Assembly (NCBI GenBank): GCA_009733745.1 | Contig: WNWL01000001.1 | Coordinates: forward strand, 496,001 to 560,000 | DNA: 64,000 bases | DNA from: Oceanobacillus sp. HTM 045 | Lineage (GTDB): Bacteria > Pseudomonadota > Alphaproteobacteria > Rhodobacterales > Rhodobacteraceae | Direction of reading: 5' to 3' | Shown here: positions 20,530 to 31,499 of the stretch, in pieces | Position numbering within the stretch: position 1 is the stretch's first letter | Layout: every line of letters starts with the position of its first letter | The notes under the pieces: generated by a model | Database searches by the model: none | What the model saw: the letters and a program-made list of their open reading frames with translations, nothing else | Told to the model about the DNA's origin: nothing | Made by a program: the position numbers and the translations under genes

Positions 20530-22541
20530 CCGACCTGCGGAAAATCGTGATCGACGGCGGCGAGATCGAGGTCGATCCGAACCTCACGCTCCTCCAGGCC
20601 TGCGAGGTGGCGGGGGTCGAGATCCCGCGCTTCTGCTATCACGAGCGGCTCAGCATCGCCGGCAACTGCCGCATGTGCCTCGTCGAGGTGGTCGGCGGCC
20701 CGCCGAAGCCCGCCGCCTCCTGCGCCATGCAGGTGAAGGACCTGCGCCCCGGCCCCGAGGGCCAGCCGCCGCAGATCAAGACCAAGTCGCCGATGGTCAA
20801 GAAGGCCCGCGAGGGGGTGATGGAGTTCCTGCTCATCAACCACCCGCTCGACTGCCCGATCTGCGACCAGGGCGGCGAGTGCGACCTGCAGGACCAGGCG
20901 ATGGCCTACGGCGTCGATTTCAGCCGCTACCGCGAGCCCAAGCGCGCGGCGGTGGACCTGCATCTCGGCCCGCTGATCAAGACCCACATGACGCGCTGCA
21001 TCTCCTGCACCCGCTGCGTGCGCTTCATCACCGAGGTGGCGGGCGTGCCGGAGATGGGCCAGACCGGCCGCGGCGAGGATTCGGAGATCGTCTCCTATCT
21101 CGACGCCGCGCTGATCTCGGAGATGCAGGGCAACGTCGCCGATCTCTGCCCGGTCGGCGCGCTGACGCACAAGCCCTATGCCTTCACCGCCCGGCCATGG
21201 GAGCTGCGCAAGACCCAGTCGATCGACGTGATGGACGCGCTCGGCTCCAGCACCCGCATCGACGTGCGCGGCCGCGAGGTCATGCGCATCATGCCGCGCA
21301 ACCATGACGGCGTGAACGAGGAATGGCTGGCCGACCGGTCGCGCTACATCTGGGACGGCCTGCGCCGCCAGCGCCTCGACCGGCCCTATATCCGCGAGGA
21401 CGGCAAGCTCCGCCCCGCCTCCTGGGGCGAGGCGCTCGGCGCCGCCGCCGCGGCGATGGACGGGCGCGAGGTCGCGGCCATCGCCGGCGATCTCGTCTCC
21501 GTGGAGCCGCTCTTCGCGCTGAAGCAGCTCGTCGGCGAGCGCACCGAGTGCCGCACCGACGGCGCGGCGCTGCTGCCGGGCAACCGCTCGGCCTATGTCG
21601 GCACCGCCCGGATCGAGGAGCTCGACACCGCGAAGGCGATCCTGCTGGTCGGCACCAACCCGCGCGCCGAGGCGCCGGTGCTGAACGCCCGCATCCGCAA
21701 GGCCTGGTCCTACGGGGCCGAGGTCGGCGTGATCGGCGAGGACGCCGACCTGACCTACCCGACCACCCATCTCGGCACCGGGCCGGAGGCGCTGACCGGC
21801 AAGACCGCCTCCAGCGCGGTGAAGATGATGAAGGATCTGGGCGACGCCATCGTCGTGCTGGGGCAGGGCGCGCTCGCCCGGCCCGACGGCGCGGCGGTGC
21901 TCGCCGCCGTCATGGCGCTGACCGAGAAGGCCGGCGCGAAGCTGCTGGTGCTCCACACCGCGGCCAGCCGCGTCGGCGCGATGGACGTGGGCTTCACCCA
22001 CGAGGGCGGCCTCGCGGGCGCGCTGAAGGATGTCGACGTGATCTGGAACCTCGGCGCCGACGAGGTCGAGATCGAGCACGGCCCCTACATCATCTACCAG
22101 GGCAGCCACGGCGACCGCGGCGCCCATGCCGCCGACCTGATCCTGCCCTCGGCCGCCTTCACAGAGCAGTCGGGCATCTACGTCAACACCGAGGGCCGGC
22201 CGCAGATGGCGGCGCGGGCCAACTTCCCGCCGGGCGAGGCGAAGGAGGACTGGGCGATCATCCGCGCGCTCTCGGCGCGGCTCGGGCGAACCCAGCCCTG
22301 GGACAGCCTCGACCAGCTCCGCGCGGCGATGTTCGAAGCGCACCCGCACCTCGCCGAGATCGACAGCGTGCCGGAAAACGCCTGGGCCGCGGCGGCGGCG
22401 GACGGGGAGCCCGGATCCGAGCCCTTCGCCAGCACCGTGCGCGAGCACTACCTCGCCAACCCGGTGCTGCGCGCCTCCGAGACGATGGCGACGCTCGCCC
22501 GCGACGCCGCGGCGCGCGTGACCAAGGTGGCGGCGGAGTGA
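20526..22541 (+). CDS. nuoG: NADH-quinone oxidoreductase subunit G
   Basis: The 671-aa 75-kDa-type subunit begins with a [2Fe-2S] ferredoxin domain ([15 protein letters not shown]), followed by the His-ligated cluster N5 region ([16 protein letters not shown]) and a [4Fe-4S] N4 site (RCISCTRC with LCPVGAL). The rest is the molybdopterin-oxidoreductase-like domain, which carries no cofactor in complex I. The length is in the short mitochondrial-like range rather than the about 900 aa of E. coli NuoG. The ATG overlaps the preceding stop by four bases, and the stop overlaps the next GTG (GTGA). Confidence 0.97.
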   Translation: MTDLRKIVIDGGEIEVDPNLTLLQACEVAGVEIPRFCYHERLSIAGNCRMCLVEVVGGPPKPAASCAMQVKDLRPGPEGQPPQIKTKSPMVKKAREGVMEFLLINHPLDCPICDQGGECDLQDQAMAYGVDFSRYREPKRAAVDLHLGPLIKTHMTRCISCTRCVRFITEVAGVPEMGQTGRGEDSEIVSYLDAALISEMQGNVADLCPVGALTHKPYAFTARPWELRKTQSIDVMDALGSSTRIDVRGREVMRIMPRNHDGVNEEWLADRSRYIWDGLRRQRLDRPYIREDGKLRPASWGEALGAAAAAMDGREVAAIAGDLVSVEPLFALKQLVGERTECRTDGAALLPGNRSAYVGTARIEELDTAKAILLVGTNPRAEAPVLNARIRKAWSYGAEVGVIGEDADLTYPTTHLGTGPEALTGKTASSAVKMMKDLGDAIVVLGQGALARPDGAAVLAAVMALTEKAGAKLLVLHTAASRVGAMDVGFTHEGGLAGALKDVDVIWNLGADEVEIEHGPYIIYQGSHGDRGAHAADLILPSAAFTEQSGIYVNTEGRPQMAARANFPPGEAKEDWAIIRALSARLGRTQPWDSLDQLRAAMFEAHPHLAEIDSVPENAWAAAAADGEPGSEPFASTVREHYLANPVLRASETMATLARDAAARVTKVAAE

Positions 22542-22957
22542 TCCGCCCCGTCCTCATAACCGCCGCGCTCGCGCTCGCGGGCTGCGCCTGGAACCCGCCT
22601 CCGCCGGAGATCCAGGGGCCCGCGCCGGTCTACGACCCGGCGGCCGGTCCGCTGGAGGCGGACGGCTACCGCGTCGGCCAGCGCAGCGACGGCGCCTACG
22701 TGTTCGATATCCGCCACACCGCCCGCGATGTCTCGAAACTCTGGATCGACGATGTGGCGGACTGCGCGGCGGCGGAGTATGCGCTCAAGCGCGGCTACGT
22801 CTCCTATGCCCGGATCGGGCGCGGGGAGGTCCAGGTGGAAGCCGGCGAGGGGTTCCCGCAACCCCTGATGCAGGGCACCTACACCTACAGACTGAGCCTC
22901 GAGGGATCGGGCGCGGAAGAGAAGCTGGCCACCTGCCGCGAAGAGGGGTTGATCTGA
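22538..22957 (+). CDS. Predicted lipoprotein between nuoG and nuoH
   Basis: The 139-aa product has a signal with lipobox ALAG-Cys ([16 protein letters not shown]), followed by a proline-rich segment ([17 protein letters not shown]) and a small domain with two further cysteines ([27 protein letters not shown]). The GTG start overlaps the nuoG stop as GTGA, and the stop is one base before nuoH, so coupling is likely at both ends. It is the second lipoprotein of the operon and is not similar in sequence to the first. No family is recognised. Confidence 0.72.
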   Translation: MIRPVLITAALALAGCAWNPPPPEIQGPAPVYDPAAGPLEADGYRVGQRSDGAYVFDIRHTARDVSKLWIDDVADCAAAEYALKRGYVSYARIGRGEVQVEAGEGFPQPLMQGTYTYRLSLEGSGAEEKLATCREEGLI

Positions 22958-22958
22958 C

Positions 22959-23996
22959 ATGGAATTCTGGGACAGCGGCCTCGGCACCTTCATCATCATC
23001 CTGGCGCAATGCCTTGTGGTGACGGTCTGCCTGCTCGTGAGCCTCGCCTTCCTGCTCTACATGGACCGGAAGGTCTGGGCCGCGGTGCAGCTGCGCAAGG
23101 GGCCGAACGTGGTCGGGCCGTTCGGGCTCTTCCAGTCCTTCGCCGACTTCATCAAGTTCGTGCTGAAGGAAATCGTCATCCCGGCGGGCGCCGACAAGAT
23201 CGTGTTCCTGCTGGCGCCGCTGCTGACCTTCGTGCTGGCCGCGGTCGCTTGGGTGGTGGTGCCCTTCGCCGAGGGATGGGTGATCTCCGACATCAATGTC
23301 GGCGTGCTCTACATCTTCGCGATCTCGTCGCTCGGGGTCTACGGCATCATCATGGGCGGCTGGGCGTCGAACTCGAAATACCCGTTCCTCGGGTCGCTCC
23401 GCTCCGCCGCGCAGATGGTCAGCTACGAGGTCTCGATCGGCCTGATCATCATCGGCATCCTGATCTCGACCCAGTCGCTGAACCTGACCCATATCGTGCA
23501 GGCGCAGGACGGGCGGTTCGGCCTGTTTTCCTGGTACTGGCTGCCGCACCTGCCGATGGTGGTGCTGTTCTTCGTCTCGGCGCTGGCCGAGACCAACCGC
23601 CCGCCCTTCGACCTGCCGGAGGCGGAGTCGGAGCTGGTCGCGGGCTACCAGGTCGAGTACTCCTCGACGCCGTACCTGCTCTTCATGATCGGCGAGTACA
23701 TGAACATCGTGCTGATGTGCGCGATGACCACCATCCTGTTCTTCGGCGGCTGGCTCTCGCCGATCCCGGGCCTGCCGGACGGGTTCCTCTGGTTCTTCGG
23801 CAAGGTGGTGTTCTTCTTCTTCCTGTTCGCGATGGTGAAGGCCGTGGTGCCGCGCTACCGCTACGACCAGCTGATGCGGCTGGGCTGGAAGGTGTTCCTG
23901 CCGATGTCGCTGGCCTGGGTGGTGATCGCCGCCATCCTGACCCGCCTCGACGTGCCGGGCTATTCCCGCGCCATCGAGACCGTGGCGGGAGGCTGA
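22959..23996 (+). CDS. nuoH: NADH-quinone oxidoreductase subunit H
   Basis: The 345-aa membrane subunit has about eight TM segments and connects the quinone chamber to the proton-pumping arm. Conserved parts are [16 protein letters not shown] in the first loop, the acidic E-channel region [14 protein letters not shown], and [23 protein letters not shown] split by loop residues. Length and motifs are normal. Confidence 0.98.
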   Translation: MEFWDSGLGTFIIILAQCLVVTVCLLVSLAFLLYMDRKVWAAVQLRKGPNVVGPFGLFQSFADFIKFVLKEIVIPAGADKIVFLLAPLLTFVLAAVAWVVVPFAEGWVISDINVGVLYIFAISSLGVYGIIMGGWASNSKYPFLGSLRSAAQMVSYEVSIGLIIIGILISTQSLNLTHIVQAQDGRFGLFSWYWLPHLPMVVLFFVSALAETNRPPFDLPEAESELVAGYQVEYSSTPYLLFMIGEYMNIVLMCAMTTILFFGGWLSPIPGLPDGFLWFFGKVVFFFFLFAMVKAVVPRYRYDQLMRLGWKVFLPMSLAWVVIAAILTRLDVPGYSRAIETVAGG

Positions 23997-24001
23997 CACG
24001 C

Positions 24002-24598
24002 ATGATCCGCCCGCTCCTCATCGCAGCGCTCATGGCCCTCGCCGCCGCCCCTTCGGGCGCGCGGGCGGGGGACGTGTCGCCCGCTGTGGAGCCGGCGGAG
24101 CTTGCGGATCTCGAGCGGCAGCGGGTGGAGTGCCGCAAGGCGCGCGACTGGCTCTGCGTGTTCGACCGCACTCAGGCGCTCTACCGCGCCAGCTTCGAGC
24201 GGTTCGCCAACGCCGAGGCCGACCCGGAGGGGCGCCAGCTTCTCATGCATATCGGCATCGGCACCGAGCTGGCGCTGGAGACCACCGACACCGACACCAA
24301 GCTGCACCTGACCTCTGAGCTGTTCTGGCTGCTGGTGCGCCGCGACGGGCGGAAATGGCGCCGCGAATGCTTCCTCGTCTGCATCGCCCGGGCCGAGGCG
24401 CTGGCCACGGCGGGCGATCTCGACGGCGGGGCGGAGTTCGCCCGCGTCGCGCTCTCGCACAGCGACCGGCTCAAGGCATACGACTGGATCTACCCGAGCG
24501 TGATATACCGCGGCGAGATGGACGCGGTGATCATCCTCCGCGAGGACGCCGCCCGCCGCCTCTCGGCGCTGGAGACGGCCTACGAGGGGAGGCTCTGA
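24002..24598 (+). CDS. Exported protein of unknown function between nuoH and nuoI
   Basis: The 198-aa product has a signal peptide (MIRPLLIAALMALAAAP, cleavage probably after GARAG). The mature part is helical, with Cys pairs (VECRKARDWLC, ECFLVC) and helix-turn-helix repeats of TPR/Sel1-like character (LATAGDLDGGAEFARVALSH), though I would not claim a TPR domain. It starts five bases after nuoH. The stop overlaps the next small ORF as TGATG. It is probably periplasmic; its role is unknown. Confidence 0.7.
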   Translation: MIRPLLIAALMALAAAPSGARAGDVSPAVEPAELADLERQRVECRKARDWLCVFDRTQALYRASFERFANAEADPEGRQLLMHIGIGTELALETTDTDTKLHLTSELFWLLVRRDGRKWRRECFLVCIARAEALATAGDLDGGAEFARVALSHSDRLKAYDWIYPSVIYRGEMDAVIILREDAARRLSALETAYEGRL

Positions 24599-24699
24599 TG
24601 ATCCGCAGCCCCTCCTGCGACCCGCATGACGCGATCATGCGCGAGACGGCCGCGACCCGGCCCGACGCGCCCGAAGAGACACACAAGGGAGTGCTCTGA
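24598..24699 (+). CDS. Candidate 33-aa small protein between nuoH and nuoI
   Basis: A short frame starts at an ATG sharing one base with the previous stop (TGATG) and has GGGGAGG about five bases upstream. It encodes 33 residues, beginning [16 protein letters not shown] and ending THKGVL, hydrophilic, with one Cys. It ends one base before the nuoI ATG, filling the gap exactly. No similarity is known to me. It may be a real small protein or a coupling ORF that carries ribosomes to nuoI. Confidence 0.5.
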   Translation: MIRSPSCDPHDAIMRETAATRPDAPEETHKGVL

Positions 24700-24700
24700 C

Positions 24701-25192
24701 ATGGCATTCGCACTCGACAAGGCGGCCCGCTACTTCCTGCTGGCCGACTTCTTCGCCGGCTTCAAGCTGGGCATGAAGTACTTCTTCAAGCCCAAGGCGA
24801 CGCTGAACTACCCGCACGAGAAGGGCCCGCTCTCGCCCCGCTTCCGCGGCGAGCACGCGCTGCGGCGCTACCCGAACGGCGAGGAACGCTGCATCGCCTG
24901 CAAGCTCTGCGAGGCGATCTGCCCGGCGCAGGCCATCACCATCGAGGCCGAACCGCGCGAGGACGGCTCGCGCCGCACCACCAAGTACGACATCGACATG
25001 ACCAAGTGCATCTACTGCGGCTTCTGCCAGGAAGCCTGCCCGGTGGATGCCATCGTCGAGGGGCCGAATTTCGAGTTCGCCACCGAGACCCGCGAAGAGC
25101 TGTTCTACGACAAGGACAAGCTCCTCGCGAACGGTGAGCGCTGGGAGCGCGAGATCGCCCGCAATCTCGAACTGGACGCACCCTACCGCTGA
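24701..25192 (+). CDS. nuoI: NADH-quinone oxidoreductase subunit I
   Basis: The 163-aa TYKY-type subunit carries two [4Fe-4S] clusters (N6a and N6b), seen as [12 protein letters not shown] and [12 protein letters not shown], with an amphipathic N-terminal segment that contacts the membrane arm. It relays electrons from NuoG to NuoB. GGGAGTG precedes the ATG. Confidence 0.98.
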   Translation: MAFALDKAARYFLLADFFAGFKLGMKYFFKPKATLNYPHEKGPLSPRFRGEHALRRYPNGEERCIACKLCEAICPAQAITIEAEPREDGSRRTTKYDIDMTKCIYCGFCQEACPVDAIVEGPNFEFATETREELFYDKDKLLANGERWEREIARNLELDAPYR

Positions 25193-25217
25193 GGCGGCAA
25201 GGGCAGAGGGGAACAGG

Positions 25218-25832
25218 ATGACACTCGCGGCTTTCGCCTTCTACATCTTCGCCAGCGTGGTTGCCGTCTCGGGGCTGCTCGTGGTGCTGGCCCGCAACCC
25301 GGTCCATTCGGTGCTGTGGCTGATCCTCGCCTTCTTCTCCGCGGCGGGGCTGATGGTGCTGCTGGGCGCCGAGTTCGTGGCGATGCTGCTGGTCATCGTC
25401 TACGTGGGCGCGGTCGCGGTGCTGTTCCTGTTCGTGGTGATGATGCTCGACGTGGACTTCGCCGAGCTGAAGCGGGGCCTCGCGGAATACCTGCCGGTGG
25501 GCGCGGTGATCGGTCTGGTGCTGATCATCGAACTCGGCCTCGTGACCGGCCACTGGGTCTTCGCCGACGCCGCGCCGGCGATGCGCGCCGCCGAGGCGCC
25601 GCCGCCCGATGCCGTGCACAACACCCGCGCGCTCGGGCAGATCATCTATGACGACTACATCCTCCTGTTCCAGACGGCGGGCATGATCCTGCTGGTCGCG
25701 ATGGTCGGGGCCATCGTGCTGACGCTGCGCCACCGTCCGAACGTCAAGCGCCAGAACGTGCTGGCGCAGATGTACCGCGACCCCAAGACCGCGGTGGAAC
25801 TCAAGGACGTCAAGCCGGGGCAGGGGGTCTGA
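25218..25832 (+). CDS. nuoJ: NADH-quinone oxidoreductase subunit J
   Basis: The 204-aa membrane subunit has five hydrophobic segments. TM3 contains the conserved [21 protein letters not shown] region, including the pi-bulge glycine of complex I. A longer soluble loop follows TM4 (residues about 113-150). The RBS region is AGAGGGGAACAGG. The next ORF begins two bases after the stop. Confidence 0.97.
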   Translation: MTLAAFAFYIFASVVAVSGLLVVLARNPVHSVLWLILAFFSAAGLMVLLGAEFVAMLLVIVYVGAVAVLFLFVVMMLDVDFAELKRGLAEYLPVGAVIGLVLIIELGLVTGHWVFADAAPAMRAAEAPPPDAVHNTRALGQIIYDDYILLFQTAGMILLVAMVGAIVLTLRHRPNVKRQNVLAQMYRDPKTAVELKDVKPGQGV

Positions 25833-25834
25833 GC

Positions 25835-26161
25835 ATGGTTGTTCTAGACCCTGAAATTGTCATCGCGAGCGATGCGAAAGCTGAGTACCGGTTGGTTGAC
25901 GTCAAGCAGCGAGAAGATGGCATCGTTGAAGCGTTGACATGCCGGGTCGGCGTGTCTGGAACATCGTATTCCCTGCGAGAGATCGACCCCAACGGACCAC
26001 GGTGGAGATATGTGGGTGAAGGGGACTCAGTGGCCGAGGTTTACGACAGTCGACACGCAAGCGAGCCTGCGCAGTTCGGACCGGTTCTTGAAGATTCGAT
26101 CTCTGACGTCGTGGTGAAGATCGCGCTTCAAGCTCTAAAGGAACAAAGGATAGCGAAATGA
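25835..26161 (+). CDS. Compositionally atypical ORF between nuoJ and nuoK
   Basis: The 108-aa product has no signal peptide or membrane segment. It reads as a small soluble alpha/beta protein: strands in [21 protein letters not shown] and [14 protein letters not shown], then a helix ([18 protein letters not shown]). By my count the gene is about 54% G+C against about 65% in the first 60 bases of nuoK, and it uses codons rare in its neighbours (TTG, GTT, AGA, CTA). Yet it starts two bases after nuoJ and its stop overlaps the nuoK ATG as ATGA. This suggests a gene acquired from another source and fitted into the operon. No family is recognised. Confidence 0.7.
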   Translation: MVVLDPEIVIASDAKAEYRLVDVKQREDGIVEALTCRVGVSGTSYSLREIDPNGPRWRYVGEGDSVAEVYDSRHASEPAQFGPVLEDSISDVVVKIALQALKEQRIAK

Positions 26162-26472
26162 TCGAGGGCGTCGGCCTTGAAGGCTATCTCACCGTCGCGG
26201 CGATCCTCTTCGTCACCGGCATCTTCGGCATCTTCCTGAACCGGAAGAACGTCATCGTCATCCTGATGTCGATCGAGCTGATGCTGCTCGCGGTCAACAT
26301 CAACCTCGTGGCCTTCTCGGCCCATCTCGGCGACCAGGTCGGGCAGGTGTTCACCCTGTTCGTGCTCACCGTCGCCGCCGCCGAGGCCGCCATCGGGCTC
26401 GCCATCCTGGTCTGCTTCTTCCGCAACCGCGGCACGATCGCGGTGGAAGACGTCAACATGATGAAGGGGTAA
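26158..26472 (+). CDS. nuoK: NADH-quinone oxidoreductase subunit K
   Basis: The 104-aa subunit has three TM segments and the conserved membrane glutamate in [10 protein letters not shown] plus a second acidic residue in TM3 (AAAEAAIGL), both part of the proton path. The ATG overlaps the stop of the preceding low-GC ORF, so nuoK translation now depends on that context. nuoL follows eight bases later. Confidence 0.97.
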   Translation: MIEGVGLEGYLTVAAILFVTGIFGIFLNRKNVIVILMSIELMLLAVNINLVAFSAHLGDQVGQVFTLFVLTVAAAEAAIGLAILVCFFRNRGTIAVEDVNMMKG

Positions 26473-26479
26473 GGGGCAC

Positions 26480-28492
26480 ATGTACTCCGCCATCCTGTTC
26501 CTGCCGCTTCTCGGCGCGGTGATCGCCGGGTTCTTCCACCGGGTGACCGGCGAGAAGGGCGCGATGTTCATCACGACGGGGCTGCTGTTCGTCTGCGCGC
26601 TGCTGTCGTGGATCGCCTTGTTCACCATCCACGGCGAGACCGAGCACGTGGAGGTGTTCCGCTGGATCGTCTCGGGCGACCTCGCCGCCTACTGGTCGAT
26701 CCGGGTCGACATGCTGACCGGAGTGATGCTGGTGGTCGTGACCACCGTCTCCTCGCTCGTGCATCTCTACTCGGTCGGCTACACCGACGACGGCGACCAC
26801 CCGGACCCGATCGACAACTTCCAGGGCCCGGCGCGGGCGCGGTTCTTCGCCTACCTGTCGTTCTTCACCTTCGCGATGCTGATGCTGGTGACCGGCGACA
26901 ACCTGCTGCAGATCTTCTTCGGCTGGGAGGGCGTGGGCGTCGCCTCCTACCTGCTGATCGGCTTCTGGTACAAGAAGGGCAGCGCCAACGCCGCCGCGAT
27001 CAAGGCCTTTGTGGTCAACCGCGTCGGCGACTTCGGCTTCCTGCTCGGCATGTTCGCGCTCTACTACTACGCCGAGTCGATCGAGCTGGACGCGGTCTTC
27101 GCCGCCGCACCCTCGCTGGCCGAGGCGCACGCCACCTTCCTCTGGATGGACGTGAACGTGATCGAGCTCTGCGCGGTGCTGCTCTTCATCGGCGCCTGCG
27201 GCAAGTCGGCCCAGCTCCTGCTCCACACCTGGCTGCCGGACGCGATGGAGGGCCCGACCCCGGTCTCCGCGCTGATCCACGCCGCCACCATGGTCACCGC
27301 GGGCGTGTTCCTCGTCTGCCGCATGTCGCCGATCTTCGAGTATGCCCACACGACGCTGATGATCGTCACCATCGTCGGCGCGAGCACCGCCTTCTTCGCC
27401 GCGACCGTGGGCCTGGTGCAGAACGACATCAAGCGGGTGATCGCCTACTCGACCTGCTCGCAGCTCGGCTACATGTTCGCCGCCGCGGGCGTCGGCGCCT
27501 ACGAGGCGGCGATGTTCCACCTGTTCACGCACGCCTTCTTCAAGGCGCTGCTGTTCCTCGGCGCGGGCTCGGTGATCCACGCGATGCACCACGAGCAGGA
27601 CATGCGCAAGATGGGCGGGCTGAGGCACAAGATCCCCCGCACTTACTGGATGATGATGATCGGCACGCTGGCCATCACCGGCGTCGGCATCCCGTTCCTC
27701 TACATCCTCGGCACGCCGATCGGCTTCGCCGGCTTCGTCTCCAAGGACGTGATCATCGAGACCACCTTCGCGGCGCATTCGGCGGCGGGCAGCTTCGCCT
27801 TCTGGCTGCTGGTGAGTGCCGCGGCGATGACCTCTTTCTACTCGTGGCGGCTGATCTTCATGACCTTCCACGGCGAGACGCGGGCCGACAAGCACACCTG
27901 GGAGCACGCCCACGAGAGCCCGAACGTGATGCTCTGGCCGCTCTACCTGCTGGCCGTCGGCGCGGTGCTGGCGGGCATGGAGTTCTACCCGGACTTCGTC
28001 GGCCACCACGAGAACGAGTTCTGGGCCGCGGCGATCTTCAACGGCGAGCACAACCACGTCCTGCACGACGCCCACGAGGTGCCGTGGATCGTGAAGCTCA
28101 GCCCGTTCATCGCCATGCTGTTCGGGCTGGGGCTGGCCTACCTGTTCTACATCCGCCGGCCGGAGATCCCGGGCAAGCTGGCCGAGCAGCACGAGCCGCT
28201 CTACCGCTTCCTGCTCAACAAGTGGTACTTCGACGAGCTCTATGACCTGATCTTCGTCCGCCCGGCCAAGTGGATCGGCCGCTTCTTCTGGAAGAAGGGC
28301 GACGGCTCGACCATCGACGGCGCGATCAACGGCCTGTCGATGGGCTTCGTGCCCTGGCTGACGCGGGTCGCGGGCAAGGCGCAGTCGGGCTACGTCTTCC
28401 ACTACGCCTTCGCGATGCTGCTGGGGCTCTCCTTCCTGATCACCTGGTTCGCCGTGACGGGCAGCGCGCCCACCGAGGCGGGAGGCCACTGA
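26480..28492 (+). CDS. nuoL: NADH-quinone oxidoreductase subunit L
   Basis: The 670-aa antiporter-like subunit forms the distal proton pump and the long lateral helix. Conserved features are [17 protein letters not shown] with its key Glu, [21 protein letters not shown] split across the HTWLPDAM motif, and the Lys/His of TM7-8. The C-terminal part ([28 protein letters not shown]) is the region leading into the lateral helix. The stop overlaps the nuoM ATG by one base (TGATG). Confidence 0.98.
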   Translation: MYSAILFLPLLGAVIAGFFHRVTGEKGAMFITTGLLFVCALLSWIALFTIHGETEHVEVFRWIVSGDLAAYWSIRVDMLTGVMLVVVTTVSSLVHLYSVGYTDDGDHPDPIDNFQGPARARFFAYLSFFTFAMLMLVTGDNLLQIFFGWEGVGVASYLLIGFWYKKGSANAAAIKAFVVNRVGDFGFLLGMFALYYYAESIELDAVFAAAPSLAEAHATFLWMDVNVIELCAVLLFIGACGKSAQLLLHTWLPDAMEGPTPVSALIHAATMVTAGVFLVCRMSPIFEYAHTTLMIVTIVGASTAFFAATVGLVQNDIKRVIAYSTCSQLGYMFAAAGVGAYEAAMFHLFTHAFFKALLFLGAGSVIHAMHHEQDMRKMGGLRHKIPRTYWMMMIGTLAITGVGIPFLYILGTPIGFAGFVSKDVIIETTFAAHSAAGSFAFWLLVSAAAMTSFYSWRLIFMTFHGETRADKHTWEHAHESPNVMLWPLYLLAVGAVLAGMEFYPDFVGHHENEFWAAAIFNGEHNHVLHDAHEVPWIVKLSPFIAMLFGLGLAYLFYIRRPEIPGKLAEQHEPLYRFLLNKWYFDELYDLIFVRPAKWIGRFFWKKGDGSTIDGAINGLSMGFVPWLTRVAGKAQSGYVFHYAFAMLLGLSFLITWFAVTGSAPTEAGGH

Positions 28493-30042
28493 TGTCCAAC
28501 CTTCTCTCCCTCGTCACCTTCCTGCCGCTGGTCGGCGCGCTGGTGCTGATCGTGCTGCTGCGCGGCAACGACGAGATGGCGCAGCTCAACGCCAAGCGCC
28601 TCGCGCTCCTGACCACGGTGGCGACCTTCCTGCTGTCGCTGGCCCTGCTCGGCGGCTACGACCCGTCCGACCCGGGCTTCCAGTTCATGGAGCAGGGCAC
28701 CTGGCTCGGCGGGCTGTCCTACCGGATGGGCGTCGACGGCATCTCGCTGCCCTTCGTCATCCTGACCACGCTGATCATGCCGATCTGCATCTACGCCAGC
28801 TGGGGCATCGAGAAGCGGGTCAAGGAATACATGGCGATGTTCCTGATCCTGGAGACGCTGATCATCGGCGTCTTCGTCTCGCTCGACCTGATCCTGTTCT
28901 ACCTGTTCTTCGAGGGCGGCCTGATCCCGATGTTCCTGATCATCGGCATCTGGGGCGGGAAGGACCGGGTCTACGCGGCCTACAAGTTCTTCCTCTACAC
29001 GCTGCTCGGCTCGCTCCTGATGCTCGTGGCCATGATCTACATGTACTACGACGCCGGGACGACCTGCATCGGCGGCTGCGATGTCAGCCTGCTGAAGCAC
29101 CAGTTCGACGCCGGGCCGGTGGAGATCATGGGCTGGCAGATCATCGGCGGCGCGCAGACGCTGATGTGGATCGCATTCTTCGCTTCCTTCGCGGTCAAGA
29201 TGCCGATGTGGCCGGTGCACACCTGGTTGCCCGACGCCCACGTGCAGGCGCCGACCGCGGGCTCCGTGGTGCTGGCGGCGATCCTCTTGAAGATGGGCGG
29301 CTACGGCTTCCTGCGCTTCTCGCTGCCGATGTTCCCGGTCGCCTCCGAGATCATGCAGGACTTCGTGTTCTGGCTCTCGGTGATCGCGATCATCTACACC
29401 TCGCTGGTCGCGCTGATGCAGGAGGACATGAAGAAGCTCATCGCCTACTCCTCGGTGGCGCATATGGGCTTCGTCACCCTCGGCATCTTCGCCGCCAACC
29501 GGCAGGGGGTGGACGGGGCGATGTTCCAGATGATCAGCCACGGCTTCATCTCCGGCGCGCTCTTCCTCGGGGTCGGGGTGATCTACGACCGGATGCACAC
29601 CCGCGAGATTGCCGCCTTTGGCGGGCTCGCCAACCGGATGCCGATCTACGCGCTGGTGATGATGCTCTTCACCATGGGCAATGTCGGCCTGCCGGGCACG
29701 TCGGGCTTCGTCGGCGAGTTCCTGACCATGGCCGGCACCTTCCAGGTCTCGACCTGGGCGGCGGCGGGGGCTGCCACCGGCGTGATCCTCAGCGCGGCCT
29801 ACGCGCTCTGGCTCTACCGCCGGGTCGTGTTCGGCGACCTGATCAAGGAAAGCCTCAAGACCATCCAGGACATGAACGGCCGCGAGATCGCCTGCATGGC
29901 GCCGCTCGTGATCCTCACGATCCTGTTCGGCGTCTACCCGAGCCTCGCGCTCGATCTCTACGCCGCCTCGGTCGAGGCACTGCTCGAAACTCACGGGGCC
30001 GGGCTCGCCGCGGCCGCCGACATCACCGTCGCGACGCGCTAG
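28492..30042 (+). CDS. nuoM: NADH-quinone oxidoreductase subunit M
   Basis: The 516-aa antiporter-like subunit has about 14 TM segments. Family marks are [18 protein letters not shown] with the essential Glu, [19 protein letters not shown], and [10 protein letters not shown]. The start at 28492 shares one base with the nuoL stop; the longer frame from 28270 lies in nuoL coding sequence and is rejected. nuoN follows 14 bases later. Confidence 0.98.
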   Translation: MSNLLSLVTFLPLVGALVLIVLLRGNDEMAQLNAKRLALLTTVATFLLSLALLGGYDPSDPGFQFMEQGTWLGGLSYRMGVDGISLPFVILTTLIMPICIYASWGIEKRVKEYMAMFLILETLIIGVFVSLDLILFYLFFEGGLIPMFLIIGIWGGKDRVYAAYKFFLYTLLGSLLMLVAMIYMYYDAGTTCIGGCDVSLLKHQFDAGPVEIMGWQIIGGAQTLMWIAFFASFAVKMPMWPVHTWLPDAHVQAPTAGSVVLAAILLKMGGYGFLRFSLPMFPVASEIMQDFVFWLSVIAIIYTSLVALMQEDMKKLIAYSSVAHMGFVTLGIFAANRQGVDGAMFQMISHGFISGALFLGVGVIYDRMHTREIAAFGGLANRMPIYALVMMLFTMGNVGLPGTSGFVGEFLTMAGTFQVSTWAAAGAATGVILSAAYALWLYRRVVFGDLIKESLKTIQDMNGREIACMAPLVILTILFGVYPSLALDLYAASVEALLETHGAGLAAAADITVATR

Positions 30043-30056
30043 GGGGATAAGCGAAG

Positions 30057-31499
30057 ATGAGCGAATACGCGCTGGTCGCACCGGAAATCATCATGGCCGT
30101 CGGCGCCATGGCGCTCCTGATGCTGGGCGCCTTCGGCGGCGGCGACGAGAAGTCCGAGCTGATCCTCTGGGCCTCGGTCCTGCTGATGCTCGTCGTCGGC
30201 GCATGGATCGCCACCGACAGCCCGGTCACGACGCGCGCCTTCGGGGGCGCCTTCGTCAACGACGGCTTCGCCAGGTTCGGCAAGGTGGTGATCCTGTTCG
30301 CCTCCGCCGCGATGCTGCTGCTCGGGCACGGCTACCTCGTGCGGCGCGGGATCATGCGGTTCGAGTACCCGATCCTGATCGTCCTCGCGACGCTCGGCAT
30401 GATGCTGATGGCGTCCTCGGGCGACCTGATGGCGCTCTACATGGGGCTCGAGCTGCAATCGCTCGCGCTCTACGTGGTCGCGGCCTTCAACCGCGACAGT
30501 GCCCGCTCGACCGAGGCGGGGCTGAAGTATTTCGTGCTCGGCGCGATCTCCTCGGGCCTGCTGCTCTACGGCGCGTCGCTGATCTACGGCTATACCGGCA
30601 CTACCCGCTTCGAGGGCATCACCGAGGTGATCCATGCCGAGGGCGTCTCGCTCGGCGTGACCTTCGGGCTGGTGTTCATCTGCGCCGGCCTCGCCTTCAA
30701 GATCTCCGCCGTGCCGTTCCACATGTGGACGCCGGACGTCTACGAGGGCTCGCCGACCCCCGTCACCGCCTTCTTCGCGACCGCGCCCAAGGTGGCCGCG
30801 GGCGTGCTTTTCGCCCGGGTGCTCTACGGCGGCTTCGGCGACGCGGTGCCGGCCTGGCAGCAGATCCTCGTATTCGTCTCGATCGCCTCGATGTTCCTCG
30901 GTGCCGTGGCCGCGATCGGGCAGCGCAACATCAAGCGGCTGATGGCCTATTCCTCCATCGGCCACATGGGCTACGCGCTGGTCGGCCTCGCGGCGGGCAC
31001 GCAGGCGGGCGTCAGCTCGCTGCTGGTCTACCTCGCGATCTACGTGGTGATGAACATGGGCGTCTTCGCCTTCATCCTCTGCATGGAGCGCGACGGCAAG
31101 CCGGTGCAGCAGATCGACGACCTCAAGGGCCTCGCGCAGGAGCGCCCGGCCCAGGCGATGGGCGTCGCGGCGCTGATGTTCTCGCTGGCGGGCCTGCCAC
31201 CGCTGGTCGGCTTCTTCGCCAAGTTCTTCGTGTTCAAGGCGGCGGTCGACGCCGGGCTGGCGGCGCTGGCCGTGGCCGGTGCCATCGCCTCGGTGATCGG
31301 CGCCTACTACTACCTCAACATCGTGCGCCTGATGTATCTCGAAAGCGCCGAGCGCCCGCTCACCGGCCGGGTGCCGATGCTGCACGGCGCCACGCTGGCC
31401 GTCACCGCCACCATCATGGCGGCGGGCTGGCTGCCCTTCCTCGGCGGCTTCGGCCTGACCGAGATCGCGGAGGCCGCCGCGGCCACGCTGGTTCCCTGA
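30057..31499 (+). CDS. nuoN: NADH-quinone oxidoreductase subunit N
   Basis: The 480-aa antiporter-like subunit is the last nuo gene. It shows LYMGLELQSLALYVV with the conserved Glu, KISAVPFHMWTPDVYEG, and RLMAYSSIGHMGYAL. The birA start codon follows its TGA directly, so cofactor genes downstream are likely in the same transcript. Confidence 0.98.
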   Translation: MSEYALVAPEIIMAVGAMALLMLGAFGGGDEKSELILWASVLLMLVVGAWIATDSPVTTRAFGGAFVNDGFARFGKVVILFASAAMLLLGHGYLVRRGIMRFEYPILIVLATLGMMLMASSGDLMALYMGLELQSLALYVVAAFNRDSARSTEAGLKYFVLGAISSGLLLYGASLIYGYTGTTRFEGITEVIHAEGVSLGVTFGLVFICAGLAFKISAVPFHMWTPDVYEGSPTPVTAFFATAPKVAAGVLFARVLYGGFGDAVPAWQQILVFVSIASMFLGAVAAIGQRNIKRLMAYSSIGHMGYALVGLAAGTQAGVSSLLVYLAIYVVMNMGVFAFILCMERDGKPVQQIDDLKGLAQERPAQAMGVAALMFSLAGLPPLVGFFAKFFVFKAAVDAGLAALAVAGAIASVIGAYYYLNIVRLMYLESAERPLTGRVPMLHGATLAVTATIMAAGWLPFLGGFGLTEIAEAAAATLVP

